Origin: Sphingobacterium siyangense
Lineage (GTDB): Bacteria; Bacteroidota; Bacteroidia; Sphingobacteriales; Sphingobacteriaceae
NCBI RefSeq assembly: GCF_007830445.1
Contig: NZ_VLKR01000004.1
Span: 179,604 to 243,603, forward strand
DNA: 64,000 nt
Direction: 5' to 3'
Shown: positions 1 through 7,679 of the stretch, piece after piece
Numbering within the stretch: the stretch's first letter is position 1
Layout of the letters: every line of letters starts with the position of its first letter
The notes under the pieces: generated by a model
What the model was told of the DNA's origin: nothing
Databases searched by the model: none
What the model saw: only the letters and a program-made list of their open reading frames with translations
Translations under genes and position numbers: made by a program

Positions 1-35
1 CGCTGTTAGAATAACGACATATAGTTTACAGTAAC

Positions 36-314
36 ATGCGTAATATCTTTTTAATCTTGATAACGGTTATCATCACAGTTGTGTGTGTCAAAAATCCGCA
101 ATCGGTGCAGCTCAATTTTCTCGGGGAATCACAAGTGGCACTATGGAAGCTATTATTGGCCTTTTTTATTGCAGGAATTGTATTTGTATCCCTATTGAAA
201 ATCGAAAAAAAGAAACAGCGGACGTATGAAGAGGAAGAAATAGACGAATCGGAAGAAGAAAACAGCGACAGAAAGTCCCAATTATCGGATGAAGACCGGG
301 AATTTCTGTCCTAA
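36..314 (+). CDS. LapA-like (DUF1049) small inner-membrane protein
   Basis: A 92-residue protein with two hydrophobic segments (about residues 3-18 and 36-54) and a highly charged, Glu-rich C-terminal tail. The N-terminal membrane span, the short VxxNxxxVxLNFLG stretch and the second span match the lipopolysaccharide-assembly protein A domain (DUF1049), whose E. coli members help control LPS assembly at the inner membrane. The acidic cytoplasmic tail from about residue 60 is longer than in the minimal domain. It stands alone just upstream of the tRNA-Lys gene. Family assignment rests on layout and length; a direct LPS role in this organism is inferred. Confidence 0.65.
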   Translation: MRNIFLILITVIITVVCVKNPQSVQLNFLGESQVALWKLLLAFFIAGIVFVSLLKIEKKKQRTYEEEEIDESEEENSDRKSQLSDEDREFLS

Positions 315-380
315 ATAAAAAAATAAATCACTAAAAATGAAGCCCTAAACAGCCGTAGCGCAATTTTATCGCACAAATAC

Positions 381-411
381 TTGCGTGGAATAGGGATTAA
401 CCCTATCTTTG
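381..411 (+). promoter_or_regulatory. Bacteroidetes-type promoter of tRNA-Lys
   Basis: TTG at 381-383, then exactly 20 nt, then TATCTTTG at 404-411. This fits the TTG-N19/20-TAnnTTTG consensus of the Bacteroidetes primary sigma factor. Transcription would start near 418, about 38 nt before the mature tRNA. Confidence 0.75.
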
Positions 412-455
412 CATCACTTCAAACAAGGAACGGTAGTTCAAAAACAAAGAAGTAA

Positions 456-528
456 GATTCCGTAGCTCAGCTGGTAGAGCAATACACTTTTAATGTATGG
501 GTCCTGGGTTCGAATCCCAGCGGGATCA
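456..528 (+). tRNA. tRNA-Lys (anticodon TTT)
   Basis: A 73-nt cloverleaf without an encoded CCA. The acceptor arms GATTCCG (456-462) and CGGGATC (521-527) pair over 7 bp with one T-G wobble, followed by discriminator A528. The D-arm contains GCTCAGCTGGTAGAGC. The anticodon stem ATACA/TGTAT encloses the loop CTTTTAA with anticodon TTT at 489-491. The T-arm is CTGGG TTCGAAT CCCAG. The last 16 bp (513-528) recur at the start of each downstream 142-bp repeat unit, as expected where an integrative element has used the tRNA 3' end as its attachment site. Confidence 0.97.
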
Positions 529-918
529 CAAAAGAAAAGCTAATCGAAAGATTAGCTTTTCTTGTTTTAAAGCTATTAGGATTCGAAAGAAGGGTCGGCC
601 GGGTTCGATCCAATGGAGGCTCAGGGCTGTGTTTGGGAAATGAGGGGCTGAGCCAATCCCAGCGGGATCACAAAAGAAAAGCTAATCGAAAGATTAGCTT
701 TTCTTGTTTTAAAGCTATTAGGATTCGAAAGAAGGGTCGGCCGGGTTCGATCCAATGGAGGCTCAGGGCTGTGTTTGGGAAATGAGGGGCTGAGCCAATC
801 CCAGCGGGATCACAAAAGAAAAGCTAATCGAAAGATTAGCTTTTCTTGTTTTAAGACTATTAGGATTCGAAAGAAGGGTCGGCCGGGTTCGATCCAATGG
901 AGGCTCAGGGCTGTGTTT
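513..918 (+). repeat. Tandem array of 142-bp units, each starting with the tRNA-Lys 3' end
   Basis: Three head-to-tail copies: 513-654, 655-796 and a 3'-truncated third at 797-918. Copies 1 and 2 appear identical; copy 3 has a small change (TTTTAAGAC for TTTTAAAGC) and stops after CTGTGTTT. Each unit holds the last 16 bp of tRNA-Lys, the tRNA terminator, a T-arm-like GGGTTCGATCC and a 7-bp inverted repeat GGCTCAG/CTGAGCC. The first unit's tRNA part belongs to the functional tRNA. The right end of copy 3 abuts the 5' part of an rteC-like gene. The array is not CRISPR: there are no variable spacers and the units are too long. Confidence 0.9.
532..570 (+). terminator. Intrinsic terminator of tRNA-Lys
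   Basis: A 14-bp perfect stem (532-545 with 550-563) capped by a GAAA loop and followed by a T-rich tail (TGTTTT). It starts 3 nt after the tRNA. Identical copies lie at 674-705 and 816-847 inside the tandem repeats. Confidence 0.85.
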
Positions 919-1036
919 CAAGGATAAAGTGTATAACAGCCTCCATCCGTTGTACGGAACAATCAGTTTCAATTTCCAATTCATTGATTGCCGTTTCCAG
1001 TTTAGACAATGTTTCGTTGTAAAATTTAGCTATCAT
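905..1036 (-). pseudogene. RteC-like protein, N-terminal fragment
   Basis: A reading frame of 43 codons begins at ATG 1036-1034 with MIAKFYNETLSKLETAINEL and continues LEIETDCSVQRMEAVIHFIL before entering the repeat and stopping at 905. The FY...L..L...I.ELE.ETD..VQRMEA.I pattern is that of the RteC N-terminus; full-length RteC is over 200 residues. The authentic coding part ends at the 918/919 junction and the last few residues (TQP) come from the repeat. Its ATG overlaps the stop codon of the upstream 70-residue gene (TAATG), which indicates translational coupling in the intact element. The identification is from recalled family pattern; a profile search would settle it. Confidence 0.55.
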
Positions 1037-1248
1037 TACCTGCTGTTATTTTTCTTTCTTACCCCTTTCATTAGACTGTAATTACACGCTCTATTTTCTG
1101 CATATTCAATTTTATGTTCAGCTAGAAGCTGTACAATTATTTCGTTTGTTTCATCTTCATTAAGTCCTATTTTTTCCCCGAGGTCAATTTCATTAAGTTG
1201 ACCGTCATTTTCTATTAATGCTCTGTAATATTTTTCTTTATTTTCCAT
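1036..1248 (-). CDS. Small hypothetical protein, probably winged-helix-like
   Basis: A 70-residue charged protein. The stretch LNEIDLGEKIGLNEDETNEI followed by a hydrophobic helix and KIEYAENRACNYSLM resembles a minimal winged-helix fold: a helix, a recognition helix after 'LGEKIGL', and a beta wing. No family name can be given with confidence. Its start overlaps the 3' end of the methyltransferase gene (1238-1248) and its stop overlaps the rteC-like ATG, so the three genes form one tightly coupled transcription unit. A small regulator or accessory factor of the mobile element is a reasonable inference, but nothing in the sequence shows its target. Confidence 0.6.
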   Translation of the reverse strand: MENKEKYYRALIENDGQLNEIDLGEKIGLNEDETNEIIVQLLAEHKIEYAENRACNYSLMKGVRKKNNSR

Positions 1249-2077
1249 AACTATATTTTTTTTGCACAGCTATCATCATGTGTGGACTAAAGGGTAAAAG
1301 ATAGCTGTCATTTTCAGTAACTTGCATAAGTTCCATTAATGTTCTTCGTTTTTTGTTATTCAGCATATTGGCAAAGTATTTTTTATCCAACCATGCCATA
1401 CCCTCAACCGCATAAGTATTTAGATAGATTAAGCCTTGATTTATAAATTCATCTTTTAGCTGTTGTGGCTTATGATAAAATGCTTCTGCTAAAAGCCAAG
1501 GGAAATCATCGGGCGGATTGTGCATCCCCCTTATTAATTCTTCTTTGCACATGTCAAAAAATGGCTTTTTGTGAATTAAGCCGTTTAAAAGACCAACCAG
1601 CGTTGATGCCGTATAATTGATGGCAAAACCCAAAATAATCCCATCACTCTTTAAAATACGTTTAGCTTCGCAAATGGCTAAATCTCTATCCTCCTTTTTT
1701 TGAAGATGATAAAGAGGGCCGTGCAGTATTATTAGGTCTGCATAATTATCTGGAAATTCCAATTTTCGAGCTTCTCCTAAATGTACAGAAAAACTGTTCT
1801 TTAATCTATTCGCTCTGTTTTGGGCTATTTGTATATGTTTTGCAACTGGCTCTACTAAATGAACTTGATGTCCTTTTTTAGCAAGCCATTCCGAATACTT
1901 TCCCGTACCACCACCAATGTCTATTATTTTTGAAGATGAAGTTGGTATATATTTTTCTACGAGTGATTTAATTCTTTCAAATTCAAATACGCCCATTCCT
2001 TTGTCAAGTCGAGTTTCTTCGGATGCTCTATTGTAAAATAGCTCGATATCTCTACTTATTAACTGTTTACTATTCAT
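1238..2077 (-). CDS. Class I SAM-dependent methyltransferase
   Basis: A 279-residue protein with the Rossmann-type SAM-binding core: motif I IIDIGGGTGK (residues 51-60), the acidic end of strand beta-2 in HLVEP (about 73-77), and LIILHGPLYHL as the motif IV region. After about residue 160 the sequence resembles Methyltransf_11/25-type small-molecule methyltransferases with a helical lid. The substrate cannot be read from the sequence. It is the first gene of the minus-strand trio with the small protein and the rteC-like fragment, so it is probably cargo of the former mobile element; such elements often carry resistance or detoxification methyltransferases, but this one lacks the hallmarks of an rRNA (Erm-type) enzyme. 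Confidence 0.75.
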   Translation of the reverse strand: MNSKQLISRDIELFYNRASEETRLDKGMGVFEFERIKSLVEKYIPTSSSKIIDIGGGTGKYSEWLAKKGHQVHLVEPVAKHIQIAQNRANRLKNSFSVHLGEARKLEFPDNYADLIILHGPLYHLQKKEDRDLAICEAKRILKSDGIILGFAINYTASTLVGLLNGLIHKKPFFDMCKEELIRGMHNPPDDFPWLLAEAFYHKPQQLKDEFINQGLIYLNTYAVEGMAWLDKKYFANMLNNKKRRTLMELMQVTENDSYLLPFSPHMMIAVQKKYSYGK

Positions 2078-2399
2078 TTTTAGTCATCGTTTCACCACAT
2101 TTTGAAATGTTGAATACACCGCAAAAGTGATAATGCAACCGATTTGATAATCGTTTGTTTTGTTTAAGATTAAGAAATAAGTCGATAGGATTATCTGTGC
2201 ATTAAAAACCAAAAAATTTCAATGCATTAATCACTCTGTTTTAGAGTTGTCTTTCGAGTAAGACCAGATAATATGTTAGATATAGTATAACAGACCACAA
2301 AGATAGAAAATTTGGATTAATTTTTAACGTTGAATTGACACTAATATTCCCCGATTAAAAATCACTATTTTCATTGATTTTTTAACAGATCTAATTTGA
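2078..2399. other. Gene-free interval
   Basis: An A+T-rich gap between divergent genes. It should hold the promoter of the methyltransferase unit (an imperfect CACTTTTG lies at about 2121-2128 on the minus strand). It is also where the right edge of the mobile-element remnant would be expected, but no copy of the tRNA 3' end is seen here. Confidence 0.5.
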
Positions 2400-2407
2400 T
2401 AGTTTTG
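2400..2407 (+). promoter_or_regulatory. Putative -7 box for the secreted protein gene at 2433
   Basis: TAGTTTTG matches TAnnTTTG 26 nt before the ATG at 2433. A TTG lies 23 nt upstream, a little further than the usual 19-20. Confidence 0.45.
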
Positions 2408-2432
2408 TTATGCACATTAAATAGCACAACGG

Positions 2433-3209
2433 ATGAAAAATTTTGTTTTACTACTTTTAACCTTCTTAAGTATACCTACTCATGCCCAAGATAAATTAGC
2501 TTTAACGGATTTGGTGTATCCTGATTTAATTCCGACACTCATGCAGAACAGCTTATTTGGCTACTGTGACAAATCACTAAACGTTAAAATAAAGGCACTT
2601 TTTGAAAAAGCAGAACTATTCGAAGCTGATTACAATTTCCAACTTTTCCATGTAAATAATCCCGAGATCATTAAATATGGAACAGAAGACTATGCTTGGG
2701 TACTATTCAATGGCGAACGCTACCGTATCGATAAAAAGGGAACACGAGTATATAAATACAATGCCGCCGATTTTAAAACAGGTGAAACAACAATTTATCT
2801 GTACAAAAATTCAACTGTTTATTATAGCGACAGCATAGATCAAAACACACTCTTTCAACATATCAAAGACAACCAGAGCGGAAAACAAATATTTCCGGAA
2901 GAGCAATCCATTCAGGAATTTCGCATAAAAAATAAGGCGTTGATTGAGGAAGGAGTTAAATTGATTTTCCGCCCCAAAAGAAAAGAAATACCTTACGTAG
3001 ATTTTACCAGTGAGCACACTTTGTTGAAGGGAATAAAAAATAGTGAGACCAATCAAATCATTGTAAAAGCAAAGTATGCAAATATTGAGGAGCTTTATAA
3101 TAATCCATTACGTGAACAGCAGTATCCGCTGTTTATTGGCTATCGCGGTGACCTCGACAAGGAAATATATGTCGGTCTGAATGGAACCGAGTACTCCATC
3201 AAAGACTAG
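2433..3209 (+). CDS. Secreted hypothetical protein
   Basis: A 258-residue protein with a clear Sec signal peptide (hydrophobic core LLLLTFLSI, cleavage likely after THA at about residue 18). The mature part is soluble, rich in Lys, Tyr and Asn, without obvious repeats, metal motifs or a lipobox, so it is probably periplasmic or exported. I recognise no domain. It is monocistronic, with its own likely promoter and the Crp-family gene promoter 60 nt beyond its stop. The coding assignment is supported by the signal peptide and the absence of a competing frame. Confidence 0.7.
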   Translation: MKNFVLLLLTFLSIPTHAQDKLALTDLVYPDLIPTLMQNSLFGYCDKSLNVKIKALFEKAELFEADYNFQLFHVNNPEIIKYGTEDYAWVLFNGERYRIDKKGTRVYKYNAADFKTGETTIYLYKNSTVYYSDSIDQNTLFQHIKDNQSGKQIFPEEQSIQEFRIKNKALIEEGVKLIFRPKRKEIPYVDFTSEHTLLKGIKNSETNQIIVKAKYANIEELYNNPLREQQYPLFIGYRGDLDKEIYVGLNGTEYSIKD

Positions 3210-3271
3210 TGTAAAAATCTTTAGTTTCCAAGTTACAATCTGGTAAAGTACAATTGAAGCGATCATTTCAC

Positions 3272-3279
3272 TAACTTTG
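3272..3279 (+). promoter_or_regulatory. Putative -7 box of the Crp-family gene
   Basis: TAACTTTG fits TAnnTTTG, 42 nt before the ATG at 3322. No good TTG lies at the expected distance upstream. Confidence 0.5.
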
Positions 3280-3321
3280 TTAAATAGATAGATCGGTCAT
3301 TTACAAAACAGTTACCTATTG

Positions 3322-3897
3322 ATGATAGAAAAACTCCTCTTCGAAATGAATACTTATGCTGCGCTTAGCCCAGCTACGACAGAAATTTTGAAAACTATCT
3401 TTCAGGTGAAGCAGTTCAAAAAAAATGAACATATTCTACGTGCTGGAGAATATGCTAAGTACTATTATTTTATATGCAAAGGATTATTAGGTTATTATAA
3501 ATCAAACGCTGATGGCAATATTATCTACAAAATGTTTTTTGAAGAAAATAGCTTTTGTGCTTCCACCGCCGCCATCATTGAAGAAACACCGAGCACCTTC
3601 AACATCATTGCGCTCGAAGATGTGGAGTTAATTCAATATTCAGCCAAGGCTTTCCGTGAGCTTGTCCGCACAAAGCATGATTTGGCGCTCTTTCAGATAG
3701 CCTACCTGGAAAAGAATTGGGTGGTCAAAAAAGAACCACTTGAAATCGAGCTCAAGTGGGAATCTGCAAAGGAACGTTATCTTGAACTTCATAAGAATCA
3801 GGTGCTTTTCAAACGCCTCAAGCAGCGTCATATCGCCTCCTATCTTGGTGTAACTCCCACGCAATTAAGTCGCATCCGTAAGGAATTAAAAGAATAA
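3322..3897 (+). CDS. Crp/Fnr-family transcriptional regulator
   Basis: A 191-residue protein with an N-terminal cyclic-nucleotide-binding-like beta barrel (about 10-120; HILRAGEYAKYYYFICKGLL is the typical start of that roll) and a C-terminal helix-turn-helix (RHIASYLGVTPTQLSRIRKE, about 167-186). This is the short Bacteroidetes Crp/Fnr type in which the effector site is often degenerate; the Arg and Glu that bind cAMP phosphate and ribose are not evident, so the ligand is unknown. I used ATG 3322 rather than the TTG codon directly before it. Lying 74 nt upstream of the esterase gene in the same direction, it may control the esterase/exporter pair. Confidence 0.85.
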   Translation: MIEKLLFEMNTYAALSPATTEILKTIFQVKQFKKNEHILRAGEYAKYYYFICKGLLGYYKSNADGNIIYKMFFEENSFCASTAAIIEETPSTFNIIALEDVELIQYSAKAFRELVRTKHDLALFQIAYLEKNWVVKKEPLEIELKWESAKERYLELHKNQVLFKRLKQRHIASYLGVTPTQLSRIRKELKE

Positions 3898-3971
3898 TTC
3901 CATCAACATGTGTATACGTTTTTAAAGATTATACTGTTGAATTTTGCCTTATAGAGACAAAATTTTAAGCT

Positions 3972-4790
3972 ATGAAAACAGTATGCACACTCCTATTTTC
4001 TGCCCTTAGCCTACCACTGGCTGCACAAAAAGTCGTTAAGACAAAAATCCATAGTGCCAAAATGGACAAAAACATTGAAACCATTATAATTACGCCCGAC
4101 ATGCAAGACGGGATCAATTATAAAACAGTTTATATTCTCCATGGTTATAGCGGCACCCCCACCCGTACCGTACAAGAAGACATTCCGGACTTAATCCAAA
4201 AAGCAAAAACATTTCAGACGATCTATGTACTACCAGATGGAAATTTCAATTCTTGGTACGTAGATAGTCCTATCGATCCACATGCACAATACACCACTTT
4301 TATAGGAAATGAACTAGTAAGTTACATCGATCATCACTACCCGACGCAACAAAACCGAAATGCGCGCGGAATACTGGGCTGGAGCATGGGTGGCTACGGA
4401 GCATTGCACATCGGCATAGCCTATCCACAAACATTTTCGATCGTCGGAAGTTCATGCGGTGCTCTTGATTTCGACCGCTTCGGACAAGCTTACCTGCAAT
4501 ATCAGGTAGACAAGGTATTGGGCGACTATAAAAATCTGAACGATGTAGACCGCATCTACAGCAACGAAGATAAAATGAAGCACAATAAACAACGCTATAT
4601 CCTCGATTGTGGAACTGAAGACCTGCAAATGCTGGAAATGAACCGTACATTCCACAAGCATCTGACCGACAAAAATATCGAGCATCTTTACATCGAATCA
4701 AAAGGAGGACACGATACTGCTTATTGGAGCAAATCACTATCACAACAGTTGGCTTTATTTCAAAACTACTTTCAACATGAAGGACTATAA
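3972..4790 (+). CDS. Secreted alpha/beta-hydrolase, esterase D / FrmB type
   Basis: A 272-residue protein with a signal peptide ending at AAQ (residue 19) and an esterase fold. Visible parts are the oxyanion-loop region YILHGYSGT (54-62), the nucleophile elbow GWSMGG with Ser138, an acidic residue in DCGTEDLQM (Asp217) and His247 in KGGHDTAYW, in the usual Ser-Asp-His order. This is the putative-esterase family that includes S-formylglutathione hydrolase, antigen-85-like acyltransferases and feruloyl or acetyl-xylan esterases. Export to the periplasm makes a carbohydrate or ester substrate more likely than formylglutathione. The gene overlaps the start of the next transporter gene by 14 bp, so the two are translated together. 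Confidence 0.85.
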   Translation: MKTVCTLLFSALSLPLAAQKVVKTKIHSAKMDKNIETIIITPDMQDGINYKTVYILHGYSGTPTRTVQEDIPDLIQKAKTFQTIYVLPDGNFNSWYVDSPIDPHAQYTTFIGNELVSYIDHHYPTQQNRNARGILGWSMGGYGALHIGIAYPQTFSIVGSSCGALDFDRFGQAYLQYQVDKVLGDYKNLNDVDRIYSNEDKMKHNKQRYILDCGTEDLQMLEMNRTFHKHLTDKNIEHLYIESKGGHDTAYWSKSLSQQLALFQNYFQHEGL

Positions 4791-5649
4791 ATCGACACTC
4801 TATGTTGCTGCAGGCGCATGTAGTTATGGACTGCTCGCAACAATTGTGAAATATGCAAACCATTTAGGGATACACACAAGTTTGTTGACCTTTCTGCAGT
4901 TTATGTTTGGTTTTCTCTTTTTGTTGTCCTTTAATCTGTTGTCAAAGCGTAATGCAGACGAACATAACACCATCAAATTTTCATCAAAAATTAAACTGAT
5001 GGTCTGGGGCATTTCCCTTGGTCTAACAACAACACTTTACTATCTTTCCATCCAATATATCCCCGTATCCGCTGGAATTATTTTACTGATGCAATCCATT
5101 TGGGTAAGTTTGGTTGCAGAAGCAGTCCTGTTGAAAAAGTTTCCGTCAAAAGGCAAGATAACAGGAGTTACTATTGTTTTGCTCGGAACGACCTTAGCAA
5201 CCAATCTCTTCCAAAACAATAATAATCTTGATTACAAAGGAATAATACTGGGTTTCGGAGCGGGAATAAGTTATGCGTTGGCAATTTATGCTTCAAGCAC
5301 AGTGGAAAAAGACTTACCGAGTCCAGTACGTAGCCAATTCTTGGTCTTAGGCGGACTGCTGCTCATCGTAGCATTTTGGAACATTGATATTATTCGGTAT
5401 ATGCAACCTAATGCATTGCCCTGGGGATTATTGATTGCCATTTTTGGAACTATTCTTCCCCCCTTACTATTTACAAAAGGAATCCCAAAAACCGGAATAG
5501 CGATGGGAAATATTATTTCAAGTCTGGAGATCCCTGTTTCAACCTTATCTGCCATGTTGGTTCTACAGGAAGTTGTTTCAGGGTTCCAATGGTTTGGCAT
5601 ACTCCTGATTTTAATGGCTGTCATTATAATTAATGTTGGTAAGCCGTAG
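4777..5649 (+). CDS. DMT-family (EamA) transporter
   Basis: A 290-residue integral membrane protein with ten hydrophobic spans in two EamA-type halves (about 5-143 and 155-288), the standard layout of drug/metabolite exporters of the RhaT/EamA branch. The second half shows the usual PW.LL...GTILPPLLFTKGI helix pair. Direction and substrate cannot be fixed from sequence; family members export amino acids or small metabolites. It begins inside the last codons of the esterase gene, which suggests a shared transcript, and its last 20 bp overlap the convergent gene at 5630. Confidence 0.85.
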   Translation: MKDYKSTLYVAAGACSYGLLATIVKYANHLGIHTSLLTFLQFMFGFLFLLSFNLLSKRNADEHNTIKFSSKIKLMVWGISLGLTTTLYYLSIQYIPVSAGIILLMQSIWVSLVAEAVLLKKFPSKGKITGVTIVLLGTTLATNLFQNNNNLDYKGIILGFGAGISYALAIYASSTVEKDLPSPVRSQFLVLGGLLLIVAFWNIDIIRYMQPNALPWGLLIAIFGTILPPLLFTKGIPKTGIAMGNIISSLEIPVSTLSAMLVLQEVVSGFQWFGILLILMAVIIINVGKP

Positions 5650-6055
5650 TAGTCAACCAATGATTAAATCTATTATATTGCCATAAGATCAGTCCCCATA
5701 CTGGAACTATAGTTGCAGCCATGTGGAGCATTTCAAATATATTGGATGCTCCGCCTGCTTGGATCAGAAAGAACGAAAACAATAGGCTAATAGCGGCGGG
5801 CAATAAAACAAAGGATAGTGCCCGTGCAAGCCTACTGGTTCTGAATTGCTTATTTAGATTTAGAAAAATAGATATCGTACCAATCGCAATACAGAGTGCC
5901 ACGAATGAAAGCAACAATTCTGTAAAAAAGGGCATGTAGCAACGTGCTCTTTTTGCAGCCTCATTATTTGCCTGAAGTATGGCTGTAAGGACAAAGGTCG
6001 TCAATACACTAAACCCTATAATTCGCAGGAAAATAAAACTTAGCTTCCTTTTCAT
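5630..6055 (-). CDS. Hypothetical four-span membrane protein
   Basis: A 141-residue protein with four hydrophobic segments (about 5-25, 44-64, 78-98, 107-127) and a basic N-terminus (MKRKLSF). I recognise no named family with confidence; the size and layout are like Bacteroidetes DUF4293-type membrane proteins. ATG 6055 is preferred over the GTG two codons earlier. The 3' end overlaps the convergent exporter gene, so no terminator separates them. Confidence 0.55.
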   Translation of the reverse strand: MKRKLSFIFLRIIGFSVLTTFVLTAILQANNEAAKRARCYMPFFTELLLSFVALCIAIGTISIFLNLNKQFRTSRLARALSFVLLPAAISLLFSFFLIQAGGASNIFEMLHMAATIVPVWGLILWQYNRFNHWLTTTAYQH

Positions 6056-6425
6056 CAGCACACTATTTTAAAATAAATAAAACCGCGAATAGGCCTGAAC
6101 TTCTCGCTCCCTCCTATTTTCCTTTAATACATTTCGACCAGTTCCTGCGGAGAGCAGCAATCCCAAAACTGATTTCAACGCCGACCTTTTACAAGTTACA
6201 GCTGATAAATCCCTTTAACCATCAAGCTTTAAGTAAAAACAATAATCTTCTTTAAAGATGCGAATTAATCCGTTAAGATAAATGCCAAAGCAATATTGGA
6301 CGTGGTATTGACGATATTGGTCGGTTGGAGCTTAATATTTGTCGACGTGCTGCACCTAATTATTTTTTTACTTTTTTTACTAAGGTTTATCCTCCCTGTT
6401 ACGTATCTATCTAAAATTATATACC
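6056..6425. other. Gene-free interval upstream of fecR
   Basis: 370 bp without a credible reading frame. It must hold the promoter of the FecR/SusCD/sulfatase locus and that of the membrane-protein gene, but I see no clean TTG-N20-TAnnTTTG; the closest is TTAATATTTG at about 6332-6341, one base off in spacing. An ECF-type promoter is possible here and cannot be judged by eye. Confidence 0.4.
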
Positions 6426-7601
6426 ATGAGATTGACTGATGATATCAAACAACTAATCATAAAGTATATCGGCGACAACTTAACGTCCGATGAAAAGACC
6501 GATTTAAAGTTATGGTTGGATGAATCAGCAGAACATCGTGTTTTTTTTGAAGACCTCCTGGATAACCATGATTTGATAAACGACTTGAATCAATGGAGCG
6601 AGCTTCAGGCTTCAGATACAATGGATTGGAACGAAAGGTTAAAAGCAAAGACCCTAGAAACTATTCGGACCTCTGCCGTTAAACCATCTCCTATCAGAAA
6701 TATAAAACACCTGCTTCCCTACGCAGCAGCTTTAATAAGCATAATCTTAGGAGGTTTGATGTATTTCATGGTTAGAAAACAAGTTGCACCGGTCAGTAAT
6801 CGAATCGTCTTAAATGACGTAGAAGCACAGAGCAACCAGGCAGAAATACGGCTTTCGAACGGCAAAGTGCTCCAGGTATCGAGTCAGAAAGGAGCCTTGG
6901 TTTCAGGAGAAAATTTAACCTACGAAGACGGTACTATCCTTCAAAACGCCTCTTTAAAAGGAGATCTGATGGCCACGGTCAACACCCCTGCTGGCACGAT
7001 GCTGCAACTCCAACTGGAAGATGGATCGGAGATTACGCTCAATGCAAAAACAACACTTAAATACCCGCTTCGTTTTGCAAACAACAAACGTGTTGTTGAA
7101 GTGGACGGTGAAGCCTATTTTAAAATTGCAAAAAATAAAAAGGTACCCTTCCATGTTCTTTCCAACGGGCAACAAATTGAAGTCACGGGCACTGAATTCA
7201 ACGTAAATACCTATTCAAAATCCCAAAGTAGTACAACGCTTATAGAGGGGAGTATCAATCTATCGGCGCAAGGGCAAACGTTACAGCTCAAGCCCAATCA
7301 GCAAGCGCTCTTAGCTTCGGGTCAACTATCTAAAAAAGTGGTCGATCCCGCTAATTACATCGCATGGCTCGACAATAAATTCTATTTTAATGAAACGGAC
7401 CTCCATACTGCTCTACAACTGATCGGCCAATGGTATGACCTGCAAATCATCTACACGCAACCGATAAAAGAAACACTTTTATATGGCGAAATTAAACGCA
7501 CGAAAAGTCTCGCGGCAGTCCTAAAGATCCTGGAGCGTAGCCATATTAAATTTGACTTGATCCAAGAAAATGGAGTTCGTAAACTCTTTGTTTCAAACTA
7601 A
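6426..7601 (+). CDS. FecR-family anti-sigma factor
   Basis: A 391-residue single-span protein. Residues 1-90 form the cytoplasmic sigma-binding part (YIGDNLTSDEKTDLKLWLDE is the typical N-terminal helix pair), a membrane span follows at about 95-118, then the periplasmic FecR domain (about 180-280, with TPAGTMLQLQLEDGSEITLN and VDGEAYFKIAKNKKVPFHV) and a C-terminal DUF4974 domain (about 318-388) that usually contacts the STN domain of its outer-membrane transducer. It precedes the STN-bearing SusC by 184 nt, so the two should form a trans-envelope signalling pair. Unusually, no sigma gene lies directly upstream; the only ECF sigma factor is 8.5 kb downstream, beyond the sulfatases. Confidence 0.93.
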   Translation: MRLTDDIKQLIIKYIGDNLTSDEKTDLKLWLDESAEHRVFFEDLLDNHDLINDLNQWSELQASDTMDWNERLKAKTLETIRTSAVKPSPIRNIKHLLPYAAALISIILGGLMYFMVRKQVAPVSNRIVLNDVEAQSNQAEIRLSNGKVLQVSSQKGALVSGENLTYEDGTILQNASLKGDLMATVNTPAGTMLQLQLEDGSEITLNAKTTLKYPLRFANNKRVVEVDGEAYFKIAKNKKVPFHVLSNGQQIEVTGTEFNVNTYSKSQSSTTLIEGSINLSAQGQTLQLKPNQQALLASGQLSKKVVDPANYIAWLDNKFYFNETDLHTALQLIGQWYDLQIIYTQPIKETLLYGEIKRTKSLAAVLKILERSHIKFDLIQENGVRKLFVSN

Positions 7602-7679
7602 CCAATTATCCATGAAATAACCCAAAAACAACAATTATGAGAAAACCAACCTAACGAGACCAAACGAGATACTAAAAAA

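Larger units (their letters stand above)
905..2090 (-). mobile_element. Probable remnant of a conjugative element next to tRNA-Lys
   Basis: Three genes read towards the tRNA: a methyltransferase, a 70-residue protein and an rteC-like 5' fragment cut at the repeat junction (918/919). RteC is a regulator of excision in CTnDOT-type Bacteroides conjugative transposons, and tRNA 3' ends are common integration sites for tyrosine integrases. No integrase, mobilisation gene or right attachment site is seen, so this is a scar or an incompletely bounded piece. The right limit is a guess, placed just before the methyltransferase start. Confidence 0.5.

Noticed and set aside
513-918. Possible CRISPR array
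   Set aside because: Units are 142 bp, nearly identical along their whole length, have no variable spacers, and start with a tRNA fragment.
763-984. A 73-codon minus-strand frame across repeat copies and the rteC-like junction
   Set aside because: Most of it is a translation of the 142-bp repeats, and the part outside uses a different frame from the rteC-like fragment, which has the family pattern.
4300-4863. 187-codon minus-strand frame opposite the esterase gene
   Set aside because: It is Cys/His-rich, lacks any family pattern and lies opposite a clear esterase with an intact catalytic triad.
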